Counted from the stretch's first letter, positions 1 to 11,059 are shown. The stretch: DNA of 64,000 nucleotides from Arctopsyche grandis (GCF_051622035.1 NC_135357.1:13599001-13663000); one strand, 5' to 3'. Numbers and translations are program-made. Notes: generated by a model from the sequence alone, not told the origin.

Positions 1-3000
1 TAAATACCTTTCAACGTGAGCGATTCCTCGATCATGCTCACAGGATTTTTCCTTTCTAAAATACCTCTATTAATCTTTCCGAGTAAATTTACAGGACCCA
101 TTAATTCTACATTTTCAAACAATTTCGCAGCGGTGAGTTTTTGATTATTTGGCGAGTTCAGAAGCAAAACTTGCAAATTTCCGTCAACAATTGGAATGTT
201 ATTGAGACGTTTACCTACTTCCAAATCACTTGCATTAAGCATACTTAAATATACACCATTTTTAATATTGTAAGACCCATCATTAATTTTAATAAAATTG
301 TTCATTAGCATATTTCTCGTCTTTTCGTGAGCTATGGAAACTGATTTCGTTTTTAGTTCAATAATATTATACTGCCCTTTTATATCCTGAGTTCCTTTTT
401 GCTTCAGCGCACCTTCTTTTAATGAATCAAAACTTATGCCGTTAAATACGTTTTTCAATATCACATCATCGACAGTTACTTTTGATAAATAATATATTGA
501 AGACACCGTTTTATTTTCATTGTTGATTAAATTTTTAAAATCATCCATATTCAAGTCGTTTATTTGAGGCACATCCAAAATGGCCGAATGCAATTTTGGA
601 ATTACGAAATGTCCACTTAAATGTTGATCCACATTCTTGCAAAGGACTGTTTCATCGTTTATTTTCATCTATTGTAATTTTAAAATATATATATATATAT
701 TACTAATAATCGTATAAAAAAGTAAATACTTAAAAAAATAATACTGGTTGTTCTCACATCATTAAGTTCTCCCGACAAAGAGAATCCTTTGTCCATAAAA
801 ATTGTGCCCTTCACAACAACTCCTACGGTTTCAGCCAAATTTTGAATAAACTTCTTAATAGTTTCAATCGGCTTGTTATTTAAATTGTGTACATTGAATT
901 TGTAGTTGATTATTAATTTATTTATATCTACTTCTTTATAGTCCGAAAATCCACTTTGTATATAAATGATTTCATTTTGATAACGTACAATATCTTTTTT
1001 ATTGAGATTTGACATATTTAATTGATTCAAATAACATGGTGAGACCAAACATGCTAATCTAATATTTTCTATTTGAAGAGATTTTGTTAAAACATTACCA
1101 TCATTTAATAATGTGAGTGAAAGTATATCACTTAATGATTTCACCGAAGATAGTTGTGATTGAAGGGAACTTAATATATTGTTAATATTTTGGACTGCTA
1201 TATGATTGAATTCAAAATCTTTTGAGTAAACCTAAAAATAATAAAATCAACATGATTTTTTATCTCACATTAGTGTCAATTTAAATTAAAAAAAAACCAC
1301 TCACTGAATTGGTTTCAATGCTACTGATTTTAGCATGTCTAAGCTCAATTTTGTAATTTGTTGAATTGTTTAATTCATGATATTTATCCAGAACTTTCAA
1401 TATATGATCAGTTGAGCTTGAAGATTTGAAATACTTTTCATTAGAGCAATGTAAAGTTTGTTGGACTTTGTTGCTCCAAGTGCTTATTGAAGTTTTAATA
1501 TCTTCTATTGGATTAATTGTTGTAAATAAAGGCTCATACAATAGAGTAATTGATTCACCATTATTATTTGAAAACACGACTGAAATAATTCACTACAGAA
1601 TTGAATAATTACTCAACGAATTGAACTAAATACGTATATGTTAATGTACACTACAAAGATACTTACCGAGTATGGGGTTTTCATAAAACATGAAACTTTT
1701 AATTTTTTTATCACCTGGAATACTATTTATCATGCTAAAATCAGACAAAGTATTAACAAACCGCCAACCATTGTACTGATATATTTGAATTTTTCCATAA
1801 TTTGATATTCCAACAAGAAGGAATTTGTTTTTGTTCCCCTAAAAATAATCAACAAATTAAAAATATGAAATCATGTGAAAAATTATATAGAAAGCCTCAT
1901 AGATTATTGTTTTAAAAAGGTTTTCACGCATTATTACCATAATAGGCAGCCACTTTTCTATGTCTTTCACCAATAAATTTTGAAATGGTATAAATAGTCC
2001 TCCTTCATACTTGTAAATGATGGAGTTCACATAAAATTCATTTCTCTGGCTAAAGTCATATTTGTTAACAATTATAATAAAAGTCTCAATCAATGTGCCC
2101 CATTGAAAGCTGAAATACTGGACATGTGTGGCTCCACTCGTAGGTAATTTTTGGATTGAAATATATTCCAAAACTTGTGGGTTGTACTTAAAGATTTCTG
2201 AGAAAATTTTTGTTTCACCTAAGATCAATACAAGAATATATCATATTGATGAGTAAAGTATATATAATTTTGTGAAATAAACTGACATTGTTAATATTTT
2301 TACTAGGAACCAAAAAAATGTCATATCAACATACCAAAATTATTTTTATAATTAGCAACACTGATATATGACTTGGCACCAATTTGAAAGGGTGTTATTT
2401 TTCTCACATTTGAAGTAGATAAATATTGTAGAATATCAAAATGATTTCCTTTCCAAATATACAAAGGATTTTTGAATTCATATTTAATTTCATTTTGCAA
2501 TTTTTTATGATCGATGGCAACGATTAGAAAAATATTTTGCAAATCACTCCTAGAATGTTTAAGTTTATGATTCAAACTAATATCTTATAAATCCTTATAT
2601 TATTCGCGAATAATATTGGTAATACAAACCACAATTCAAAATCTGAAAACAGTTCTGTTTTCAATGTTTGTATATTAGTTAATTTATTGTTATCATTCAA
2701 CATATAAACTGTTAGATCTGTGAATAATTCGTAATTCAACTTTTTATATTTTCCACCAGTAACTAAGAGTGTCCCATCGGTGACTGCTACAGATCGAATA
2801 GCAGATGACTTATACACAGTTTCTTCTTGAATAATTTTCCAACTATTCGACTAAAATGAGGCAAGTAGTTTACACGTGTATTATACATATATTCTTGTAT
2901 ATTCCACTATTTGAACAATATTTGTAACTTACATTCGATAAAAATTGATAAATTACTAATACACATTTTTCAGTTTGATGTTCCTCTTCCAAAACTGCAG

Positions 3001-6000
3001 CATACCAATGATATTCATTCATATCAACACGTTTATGAGAAAATATTGTGATGTCCAATATAAAACGGGATTTCAAAATGCTAATTTCTTCAAATTTTAT
3101 AAATCTATATACATCTAAAAAAATGAAATTATATAAGGTTGTTTCCGAGGGGGTTTAAATTGCATGCAAGGTGGGGGGGGGGGACCGGGAGAATCTCCAA
3201 ATATTACTTACTTATTAATACTTACATATACATATTTTATAAGAAACATAAGAAAATCAATTTACACTAACTAAAAACAGTCTTAATGTACATATGTTTG
3301 TACAAAAAAATTCCTTTTCCAGTTACTTTCACTAGTATAGAATCCACATTTAGCAAATTAAAATGAATAATAGACAATGGAAGAAATTTAATCAGTCAAT
3401 TCAGACTTAATAATTTAATTTATAATTGTAATGTAACTTTTCCATGTGGGGAAGGGAAATTTTTCTATTTACGGCACGTTTCCGATACAAATTGGAGAAG
3501 AGTTACAGTAAATGATCTTAATTTTATTATAAAGAAAAAAATTATTGGGAGTCTTATGTCTGCACGAAAATTCCCTTTACCAGCGGCGGTTTATCATATT
3601 GTTACGTACACCGCCGAGTAGTTGTAATCGGATTAGGCCGAGTGGCATCCCAGAGACTGTGTGACCGTTATAGTTGGTTTCAAGGATTATATCTAGACTC
3701 TTAAGTGCATGTAGGCTAAACAATGGCCGTTATTGTTCCCTTCTCAGAAGTGACCGATACCTTGGTACCGTGGGACCGAATGTCGTGGGAATACATATCC
3801 GAGTACGTGACCATAACAATAGGTAAACAAATCAGACGTCGAAGATGTCCTGAGAGGCCTGCCCCTTATAAAGCGGTACTTAGGCGATATCAAGACATTC
3901 TGGACTGAGCACGGCCAGTGTGTGTATCTCATTAATCATCAATAAATGTTGTGACACGACTTTGGCCTTTTACTTGAATCCTCCACCCTCCCCTACGCAA
4001 CAATATATTGAAAATAAGCGCGCGCTTGGGGCCCCGAAATGGATCTTTGCTACCAAAATTTACAACTTTAAAATTATTATCATTGTCCACAATACGTTCG
4101 TAAGCCAAGAATAGATTAAATTATTACCTATTTTCCATAATATTTTAAAATAGTACCTATTTTATTCCAAAAACTGTTAGTGTTTCAAGTACATATAGTA
4201 AATAAATAAAAAAAAAAACGAGTTCGAATTTTCGCATGATCACAAAACTTCATCTATTGTTACTACTTACATAGATAAAGTAAAAATATGGGTTTGTAAA
4301 ATCCAAATGAAAAACCATATACTGAAAAGCATGGTAAAAAACGATAAAAGCATTTTTTTTCGGAAGTGGGGGCCTCAAATTTCAAATGCGCCTGGGGCCC
4401 CCCATTTACTTGATCCGCCACTGCCCTTTACCCTGAGCAGAGTCATGTAGCCTTTTGGTATTCGTGGAACACGTTGTTTACGATCCGTAGAGTTTGTATA
4501 CATATATACACACATATCTACCTTATTGGCAGTCACTAGCTAGTCCCTACATATGTATGTACATAGGCGACAAAACATTAAATAGCATCAGTTTTCTCCC
4601 CCACAAGCGATCTCGCTCGCACGCGTTAGATCAAAATGATGCTTACGCTACTATAAATTCCGCGGTCACCAGGTTACGATGCCCTTCTATAGAGAGTATA
4701 TAAAGGTGCAAAGAAGGTGACATGTGAGATGGATAGGCGAATAGTAAAGAAAATGTGTGTGATAAGGTAAAAGAGTTTTGCTCAGAACAGAGATGAATGG
4801 AAGCGTGTTGGAGAAGCCTTCATCCAGCAATGAATGGTAAACGGCTGCAAATGATGATCAAAAAGGCCATTGAAAAATTTTACAGCCGTTTTACAAAAAT
4901 ACCACCGTCGCGATAGTATTTACATATACCTACTTACAGATCTGTCAGTGTTAAAATACTTTAAAACATATGTTAAATATGGCAATTGGATTATTAGTCA
5001 CATTGCGATCGCCCTAAAGACAATTTTTGCCATGAAAATCGTGAATACGGAATATTTGGCACTCGACTTCTTGTAAGTATGATGGACTTTTCAGCTGCCA
5101 GATGTTCACTTATAGAGATTTTAGTAACGTTTGGACGAGCGCTTTGTGACCAATAAATCACCGAACGGTTAATTAAAGATTGGCGGTCCATTAGTAGACC
5201 GCGTTTGATGATTTGGCTACATCTGCCCCAATACTATGACGTTATAAATATGCGTGGCAAAATTGCATTACAAATATAAAGATATGACATTCGCGGATAG
5301 TATTGATTGTTATCAATTTCATCGAGGATTTTCCAAAATTTGCGTAGAAATTGAACTTATTGACCAACATAAAATTGCGTGTTGGTCACACATCCTGATA
5401 ATGATACCGTCGAGAAATGCCAGAAATGCGATTACCAGATTCTGGTGTGACACAACGCCAACGTACAATTTGACTTTCGCTCGAACGCAAAATATTTAGC
5501 GTGGATCTGAGATGTCGTTCTGCTGTGGCGGTGGTCTGACGCGTCATGTCGCTTCAATGGGTGACTTCGCAGCTGGAAGAGCTGGAGCTGATGCTGGCCG
5601 TCTTCCCAGCACATGGAGAAATGGAGGTGGATCTCGAGTGGCAGCAACTAGCTCGATCATATTTGGACGGAAAGGCCTCTCCGCCTCCGACTCTTCAATA
5701 CAGAATCCGGCCCCCCCTTGACCAGCTCCAGCTAGAATTGACGGTGCAACTGCCACTCCAATACCCAACACAACCGCCCGAGGTATTCGCAAGAGCCAAC
5801 CAACTGGATAGATCCCAACAGAAGATCCTCAACGACGAGCTCGCCGAGTATGTATCGTCTATTGAAAGGGGACAGACTTGTATCTACACTGTAGTATCTT
5901 GGTTACAGGACAATGTCCACAAGTACATCAATCCGATAGAACCTGTCACTACACCAGTACCGGCCCCGCCTGATAAAACTTACTCCAGATTTTGGATCTA

Positions 6001-7127
6001 CTCACACCACATATACAGCAAAACCAAACGCAAGGATATGCTATCATTAGCTGATGAATACAGAGTTACTGGATTCATGCTGTCTGGAAAACCGGGTATA
6101 GTTTGCGTCGAGGGTGACAAGGACGACTGTGAACATTGGTGGGCAGACGTAAAAGCTATGAACTGGAAAAAGATTGTTGTGAAAAAGGCCGAAGACTTTC
6201 CCATCGGGTCGGAGTTCGTTCGGAAGTTTTCTAATTTTGAAGAGATAACGTTTCACGGCTCCAGTCGAGGGTCGGATCATCACATGGACATGGGTGAATT
6301 TTATAAGTATCTGAACGATCATGATTGTTCATATGTGTTCGTCGATTATTTTGGAATGAGTGGTCGACCGGCTTCATAGATAGTTTAATTTAGATTCTAA
6401 AGGTTGTGCCATTTTGCATGCTCATTATTTTGCAGTTCTTATAATTGGCGACTTAATCATTGGGTTATTGGGTTATCTACATAGTACATACATACGTATT
6501 ATAACTCAAAAATAGTTGTCAATACTACTTTATCATGAGAACATCCAAGTAAATTGCTAACAGAAAATTAAATTTCAAAATAAGCTAACAATTATATATT
6601 TTACCATCAGAAAACAATTAAATATAATACCAGTTACTGTCAGTTGATGTAAATTAGTTTCCTGATTGGGTGGAATTTTGACGTATTCTTTAACGTTTCT
6701 CGGTTTTCTTAAAGCGATTTCATGAAAATTCGTAATCTCCTGTGCAATATTTTCATAATTTTTACTATCATTTTCTGAAAATAAATATAAGAATTGTGAT
6801 GTAAATATGACAATGTGTTACTGTGTCTATAGAATAAGGTCAGATAATTGTTTTAAGGTCATTGTATACTAGCAAAAAAACCTGTTTCTAATTCAGACCA
6901 CTCTCTACACAAGTAACTTGATTATTGAAGATCACGTAAAATACAGGTTTAATTGCGTCATTGTATTATGAAATACTTTCTATTTACTTACGAGATTTTA
7001 AATCGTATCTGTGTTGAACACTATTGTAAAAATTGAGAGTCACATATTCAATATAATCTTTTGTTGTTCTGATTTCTACAAATTTCATGAATATCACAAA
7101 TATTCCCAACACCAAGAAAGCCCTCAT
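1..7127 (-). CDS. Secreted EAR/EPTP-repeat protein, partial (3' end outside window)
   Basis: I joined ten exons on the minus strand: 7127-6992, 6774-6631, 3114-2933, 2850-2630, 2576-2335, 2218-1938, 1838-1667, 1579-1305, 1231-758 and 668 to the window edge. All junction phases agree, giving about 930 residues so far. The first exon encodes a signal peptide (MRAFLVLGIFVIFMKF). From roughly residue 95 to 500 come beta-propeller-like EAR (EPTP) repeats; the clearest has YIWKGNHFDILQ followed by FQIGAKSYISVANY. EAR repeats occur in LGI and TSPEAR proteins and in some insect secreted proteins. The downstream 400 residues are rich in Asn, Ile and Leu and were not recognised. The donor at 2629 (GTTTGT) is the least certain junction. 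A relation to the insect eggshell proteins Nasrat, Polehole and Closca is possible but untested. Confidence is high for the gene and moderate for the family. Confidence 0.75.
3600..4002 (+). mobile_element. Solo LTR, 403 bp, of a Ty3/Gypsy-like retrotransposon
   Basis: The segment begins TGTTACGTAC and ends CTACGCAACA, so it has TG...CA termini with TGTT/AACA ends. It is flanked on both sides by ATAT, consistent with a 4-bp target duplication. Inside are a TATA-like box (CTTATAAAG near 3867) and a poly(A) signal (AATAAA near 3942) in the order expected of an LTR. No internal region or second LTR is present, so it probably arose by LTR-LTR recombination. The ATAT duplication sits in AT-rich DNA and is weak support alone. 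Confidence 0.65.
4715..4862 (+). mobile_element. 3' tail of a non-LTR retrotransposon (RTE-like reverse transcriptase end)
   Basis: The sequence matches other copies in the window (27.1 kb, 27.9 kb, 38.6 kb reversed). It encodes remnants of the extreme C-terminus of a reverse transcriptase, with QNRDEWKRVGEAFIQQ-like words. It ends in a GATGAT-type tail. Frames are broken, so it is dead. Confidence 0.6.
4985..5168. mobile_element. Short inverted-repeat element (MITE family of 9336 and 29905)
   Basis: The segment runs from GGATTATTAGTCACATTG to a right end AATCACCGAAC and shares the core words TTTGGCACTC, CTGCCAGATGTTC and GAGATTTTAGT with copies at 9336-9533 and 29905-30122. It is 5' of the RWDD2-like gene. 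The left boundary is approximate and no target duplication was resolved. Confidence 0.55.
5546..6379 (+). CDS. RWDD2: RWD domain-containing protein 2-like, intronless
   Basis: A 277-residue uninterrupted frame. Residues about 5-110 form an RWD domain: a start typical of it (QLEELELMLAVFP) and the YPTQPPEVFARA segment corresponding to the RWD YP..PP core. Residues about 140-270 match the C-terminal domain (DUF1115) that follows RWD in the RWDD2A/RWDD2B family, with FWIYSHHIYSKTKRKD, GFMLSGKPGIVCVEG and the WWADVKAMNWKKI block. The length is close to animal RWDD2 proteins. The family is poorly characterised; RWD domains are protein-interaction folds. The gene lies in the second intron of the EAR gene on the opposite strand and has no introns, so it may be a retrocopy or simply a single-exon gene. 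The start at 5546 follows two upstream out-of-frame ATGs. Confidence 0.9.
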   Translation: MSLQWVTSQLEELELMLAVFPAHGEMEVDLEWQQLARSYLDGKASPPPTLQYRIRPPLDQLQLELTVQLPLQYPTQPPEVFARANQLDRSQQKILNDELAEYVSSIERGQTCIYTVVSWLQDNVHKYINPIEPVTTPVPAPPDKTYSRFWIYSHHIYSKTKRKDMLSLADEYRVTGFMLSGKPGIVCVEGDKDDCEHWWADVKAMNWKKIVVKKAEDFPIGSEFVRKFSNFEEITFHGSSRGSDHHMDMGEFYKYLNDHDCSYVFVDYFGMSGRPAS

Positions 7128-7443
7128 TTGTAAAAAAGCAATTATGCGCTAAAAATCACATTTAACTGTTGCATATGTTTCGTATTGTTGTATTTCATCG
7201 AGTCTATATTTCAATTAGGCCAAAATAGCTCTTTTCTATGGCAATAATTTTGTTTATTTTATTATCCTCTTTTTGTTTCAATTTTAATTGCAATCCAATG
7301 AGTTTGAAGTTTTATTTTTATAGCTCTTGACACTTTATGTATAGTATGTTCCACAAAATTTTAGTTGAATATAATAACCGTTAGATGTAATCTACAAATG
7401 TTCCAATTGATTCTCATTAATTATTAATAAAATGTCTTTATAA
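7128..7443. other. Upstream region of the EAR gene
   Basis: AT-rich sequence between the signal-peptide exon of the EAR gene and a short hAT-like element. It should hold the promoter and 5' untranslated part of the EAR gene, but no core promoter motif stands out. Confidence 0.4.
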
Positions 7444-7695
7444 TAAGGTGACCACTTTACATGTTCTTAGGTTATTGACAAAACTCAAGTATTTAGAAAC
7501 TTTTTTTTTTCAAAAGAATTTTTCTAAATATTTGAGTTATTAAAAACGTTAATGAACATTAGAAAATTATGGATGTACATTTATCAAAATAAAACAATCG
7601 ATTTCAATTTTTATAAACAGGCCCATTTCAAGGATTCTGCCAGGATAGATATGTACATATGTATATCCAAAAAACCAGTACGAATGGTCACCTTA
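7444..7695. mobile_element. hAT-like MITE, 252 bp, with 8-bp target duplication
   Basis: The ends are inverted copies, TAAGGTGACCA on the left and TGGTCACCTTA on the right. Both sides carry the same 8-bp sequence CTTTATAA (7436-7443 and 7696-7703), the duplication length made by hAT transposases. There is no coding capacity. It lies between the 5' end of the EAR gene and the 3' end of APC10. Confidence 0.75.
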
Positions 7696-7981
7696 CTTTA
7701 TAATAAAATGCATTAAACCTTGGAAAAATCTAATCTCGCGACATAAAATACATACAACTAATATTGTTATTGTATATCATGTATATGAATTATGAAATAA
7801 AATAGGTTTTTAATTTATTTACAATTACTATTAATTCTTCATAATTTTTTAATAATATAAGAAGTATTGTGAATTTAGTAATAATAAAAAGCATTTAGAA
7901 AATCTTTTTTGTTCTTAATCAGAGTTACTGTCATCATTAACTCGGCAATCAGTATATGATAGTAAAAAGAAATACATTATA

Positions 7982-8094
7982 GTCCATCCGCTGTAAAAAC
8001 GCACATGCTGTCCATTACACTGCCTCTCGACCAATAGCATTTCATGCAGACAATATAACATTGTAGGTTTTATGTCTTCCTACAGCGGATGAAC
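7982..8094. mobile_element. Tc1/mariner-type MITE, 113 bp
   Basis: Terminal inverted repeats GTCCATCCGCTGTA and TACAGCGGATGAAC differ at one base and are flanked by TA on both sides, as expected for Tc1/mariner insertion. It is non-coding and lies in the 3' flank of APC10. Confidence 0.65.
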
Positions 8095-8227
8095 TATAAC
8101 AACTTATATTTTATAATCTGTAAGATAAAATATATAAAAAGAAACTCCAAAATAATTTTTCATTATTTATTTAAATAGTGTATGAAAGTCAGACATTTTA
8201 AATTAATTTAAAGTCTTAAATAGTGCA

Positions 8228-8969
8228 TTATCTGATTGTGCTGTATTTTTGAAAATGTATCGAATTAAATGTGCCGAAATCATCGAGAGCTAATCCCCTG
8301 CCTTCACATGGTGAATGTATTTTAATTTGTCGCATATGCGTGTCACGTCCATTCTGATGATTACTGACGACGGCTATTTGTATCATAAATGTCCTTATTG
8401 GGCGTTCGTGAATGTCTTTGATTGGAATTAGAACCCATCCTAAAGATACAACATTTTTAATAATTACATTATAATATAACAATAAGGGCGACAGATTCAC
8501 AACGTTGAATATACCTGTTGGCTCACTGAGTTCAATGACTTCTACTTCTTGCAAGTCGTTAAAATGAGTGCCGGCGCGGATTGATATTCTACTTGGTGTA
8601 TAGCTTTCATCCAATTTGTAATCTGTGTAAATATAAATTTGACTGATGACCGTTTTTCTTTGAAACTGAATATTAACTAGATGAGGCAATTGTCCATCAG
8701 ATTGCCAGTATGTGTCCATACAGTCATCGCGTAGTTGATCAATTCCAAAACCTGAAAGTTTGATTTCCAAAGATAATTAAATTTTATTTTTTGTATATTT
8801 TGATGGTAAACACTATATATGTACTATGTAATGCGGTAATGAACTGGAAACACTTGAGTACACAAATACCTGGTTTGCATGATGACAATGTCCAAATGGC
8901 ATGCAGACCTACTTCTCTGACGGCACCTGCTCGTTCGCCTGCTAATGGATCTCTCTCAGTACCGCTCAT
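8228..8969 (-). CDS. ANAPC10: Anaphase-promoting complex subunit 10 (DOC domain)
   Basis: Three exons (8969-8870, 8751-8515, 8439-8228) give 182 residues, against about 185 in the human protein. APC10 is the substrate co-receptor of the APC/C ubiquitin ligase: its DOC beta-jellyroll helps Cdc20/Cdh1 capture D-box substrates. The nearly invariant blocks are present: WTLSSCKPGFGIDQLRDD, TYWQSDGQLPHLVNIQF, DYKLDESYTPSRISIR and IAVVSNHQNGRDTHMRQI. The protein ends in Ile-Arg, the C-terminal tail that binds the Cdc27/Apc3 TPR scaffold. The second intron (8440-8514) is 75 bases, a multiple of three, with no in-frame stop, so the reading frame runs straight through it. The homologous proteins join EPxGW directly, which supports splicing here. 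Confidence 0.95.
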
Positions 8970-9335
8970 TTTTGTATCATTTTATTTTGTCACTAAATAT
9001 TTGCTTTACATATACCAGTCTAACCTCCAAATTTATAGCTTTCACAACTCAAGAAAGAAAATGACAGATACAATGTTTAATTATTAGGATTATAATATTC
9101 GAAAAGGCAGTATTTCAGCTAGACAACTACGTAAATCATTTGAAAATATTATAAAGTTTTGTGTAAACGACCGGTTGACAGTTCAATTTTAAAACATAAA
9201 ATTGTAATATACGAGCATAGACCAAAGTAAAAATATTACATTTTAATAAGTTAAAATAAATCCGAGTGTAGAAATCTTTTATAAACAGTGAATATGAATT
9301 GTATTTACATATATGAATAACTTAACTCAAAAATT

Positions 9336-9533
9336 CGGTAAACGGATTATTCCGCAAAAAGTGATCTCGCTCACGTCACTAAAATCTCGATCGCGGAACA
9401 TCTGGCACTTCTCGTTAGTACAATATTTCACGTGGTTAGCTTTAGATTGATGAGTTTTATGGTGCCAGATGTTCCGTGATCGAGATTTTAGTGACGTGTG
9501 CGAGATCGCTTATTGCGGAATAATCACCGAACC
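9336..9533. mobile_element. Foldback MITE, 198 bp, with 8-bp target duplication
   Basis: Two arms of about 70 bases are near-perfect inverted copies, meeting at a loop near 9410-9450; recognisable words are GATCTCGCTCACGTCACTAA and its complement. CAAAAATT flanks the element at 9328-9335 and 9534-9541, an 8-bp duplication as made by hAT-like transposases. Related copies lie at about 4985 and 29905. It is in the upstream flank of APC10. Confidence 0.7.
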
Positions 9534-9737
9534 CAAAAATTCTTATGTATACTTCATCTTAATAAACTTGTAGATACCAAATAATTGAAAACCTCGTTTC
9601 TCCTAAAGATGAATTTTAAAATAAACAAATAAATTATTCAAAATTAAAATGGTAGGGTATATAATCCTAATACCAAAAAGTGCTCGCGTGGGTTTCCTGT
9701 CACGAAATGTCCTGTGCACGAAAATTCGTCGCATAGA

Positions 9738-9821
9738 AAAATTGTTGTACAGAAAACTGCCCAAATATTGATCAAAAAATGTTTAATACGAGATTTGGGC
9801 AGTTTTCTGTACGACAATTTT
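9738..9821. repeat. Hairpin with 26-base arms
   Basis: Arms at about 9741-9766 and 9793-9818 (ATTGTTGTACAGAAAACTGC and its inverted copy) differ at a single base and enclose a 26-base loop. It may be the core of a small MITE; no target duplication was found. Confidence 0.6.
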
Positions 9822-9903
9822 CCATCATAATACACACCATTGATAATAAATAATGAACAAAATATGCCCTCCAGTGGATTATTGAATAATACAAGATTCT
9901 CAC

Positions 9904-10065
9904 TGTGGCGGCTCGCTTATACGACATGGTCGAGTTTGGTTGCCTTCCTGCGAGTGGGGACCAACCCGGCTGGGTTCGGACAGCTGCTACTCACTCCGTC
10001 TTCAGCTGTCATATAATAAACACGTGCATTAACATGCCAGTCGTCTCATTCGTTCATCCTCCATA
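9904..10065 (+). repeat. 5' LTR, 162 bp
   Basis: Identical to the copy at 10843-11004 except for one base. It contains CATATAATAAAC, which may combine a TATA-like box and a poly(A) signal. Confidence 0.88.
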
Positions 10066-10395
10066 CTGGTGACCCCCGACATCGAGCCACGCAGCCTCGA
10101 TCAATTTCAACATGCCGCTCATCCCTGCCTCGCCGAGCCAGGCGGGAAGCTACCCGCCGCGCCCCCATCGCCATCAACAGAGCGCGTCGCGGCCCGCGGG
10201 TGACAATAAACGAGCAGACACGGCTACCTACCTACCTACCTACCTACCGACGTCCAGCCAACGTCGATGACAGGTGCTTTAAAAAATGGGGGAGCGAATG
10301 AGACGACGATCGTGACAGCTGGATGTGGAGTCATGCGCGATCCACTACACATAGAACGGTCATCCAGCACCACAAGACATACACCACCTCAGCAC

Positions 10396-10427
<32 letters not shown>

Positions 10428-10842
10428 AGGCCCCGTCCGTCCCCACGAGCGTCGTCACGCCGAGACGGGCGGTAGCGCTACAACACCTCCACGAGCCACA
10501 ACGACTCACAGTCCAGCTCGGAGTATCATCAACCACATCGATGCCCCTGCCGCCCCCGCCGCCCCACCAACCGACATCAGCCTCGGAAGAGCGCCGCCGC
10601 CGCAGCATCGCATTGATCGGCGCGACCATCGGACCACCCACCGTCCTGCTCGCGACGTCACCGCCCTCGAATCTACCGACCATTCAGGGCGGTACACCTA
10701 TGTACACAGCGGATGACCCACGTCAACATTTTTTTTTCTCCCCACGTAATAATTTTTTCTTTTTGTGTAACAATAACCTTTTTTCTTTTGTAAAATTTGT
10801 TTCTTTGTAATTTTGGTATCGCTGATGCTGGGGGGGGAGTGA

Positions 10843-11004
10843 TGTGGCGGCTCGCTTATACGACATGGTCGAGTTTGGTTGCCTTCCTGCGAGTGGGGAC
10901 CAACCCGGCTGGGTTCGGACAGCTGCTACTCACTCCGTCTTCAGCTGTCATATAATAAACACGTGCATTAACATGCCAGTCGTCTCATTCGTTCATCCCC
11001 CATA
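10843..11004 (+). repeat. 3' LTR, 162 bp
   Basis: Direct copy of 9904-10065, preceded by the polypurine tract and followed by the second TCAC target duplication. Confidence 0.88.
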
Positions 11005-11059
11005 TCACTAATCATATTTTTCAACCTTAAAACCTCTACTAGATCACTCTAACCTGGAC

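Larger units (their letters stand above)
3115..4984. other. Intron 2 of the EAR gene, left part: repeat-rich, no gene
   Basis: This stretch holds a G-run near 3172-3183, a solo LTR, a reverse fragment of the 44.9/57.7 kb repeat family (4207-4275) and a retrotransposon tail. A GC-rich fragment around 4020-4430 carries GGGGCC blocks and looks like degenerate transposon sequence. The short open frames here (for example 3723-3908 within the LTR) have no recognisable product. Confidence 0.5.
9904..11004 (+). mobile_element. Young non-autonomous LTR retrotransposon, 1,101 bp (TRIM-like)
   Basis: Two direct 162-bp LTRs (9904-10065 and 10843-11004) begin TGTGGCGGCTCG and end CCATA. They differ at one base (T or C near the 3' end). 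TCAC flanks the element on both sides (9900-9903, 11005-11008). A tRNA-primer-like site TGGTGACCCCCGAC starts at 10067 and a polypurine tract (eight G, then AG) sits at 10830-10839 just before the 3' LTR. Those landmarks are those of Ty3/Gypsy-like elements. The 777-bp internal part is GC-rich and lacks any protease, reverse transcriptase or integrase. It contains a (CTAC) run and a (CAT)n run. A small frame from 10112 (52 codons) may be a gag start remnant. It would depend on another element to move. Confidence 0.88.

Noticed and set aside
5544-6322. Antisense frames across the RWDD2-like gene
   Set aside because: They are shadows of a clearly conserved plus-strand protein.
10267-10716. 149-codon frame with a His run as a host gene
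   Set aside because: It lies wholly inside the LTR element, the His run comes from a CAT microsatellite, and no domain is visible.
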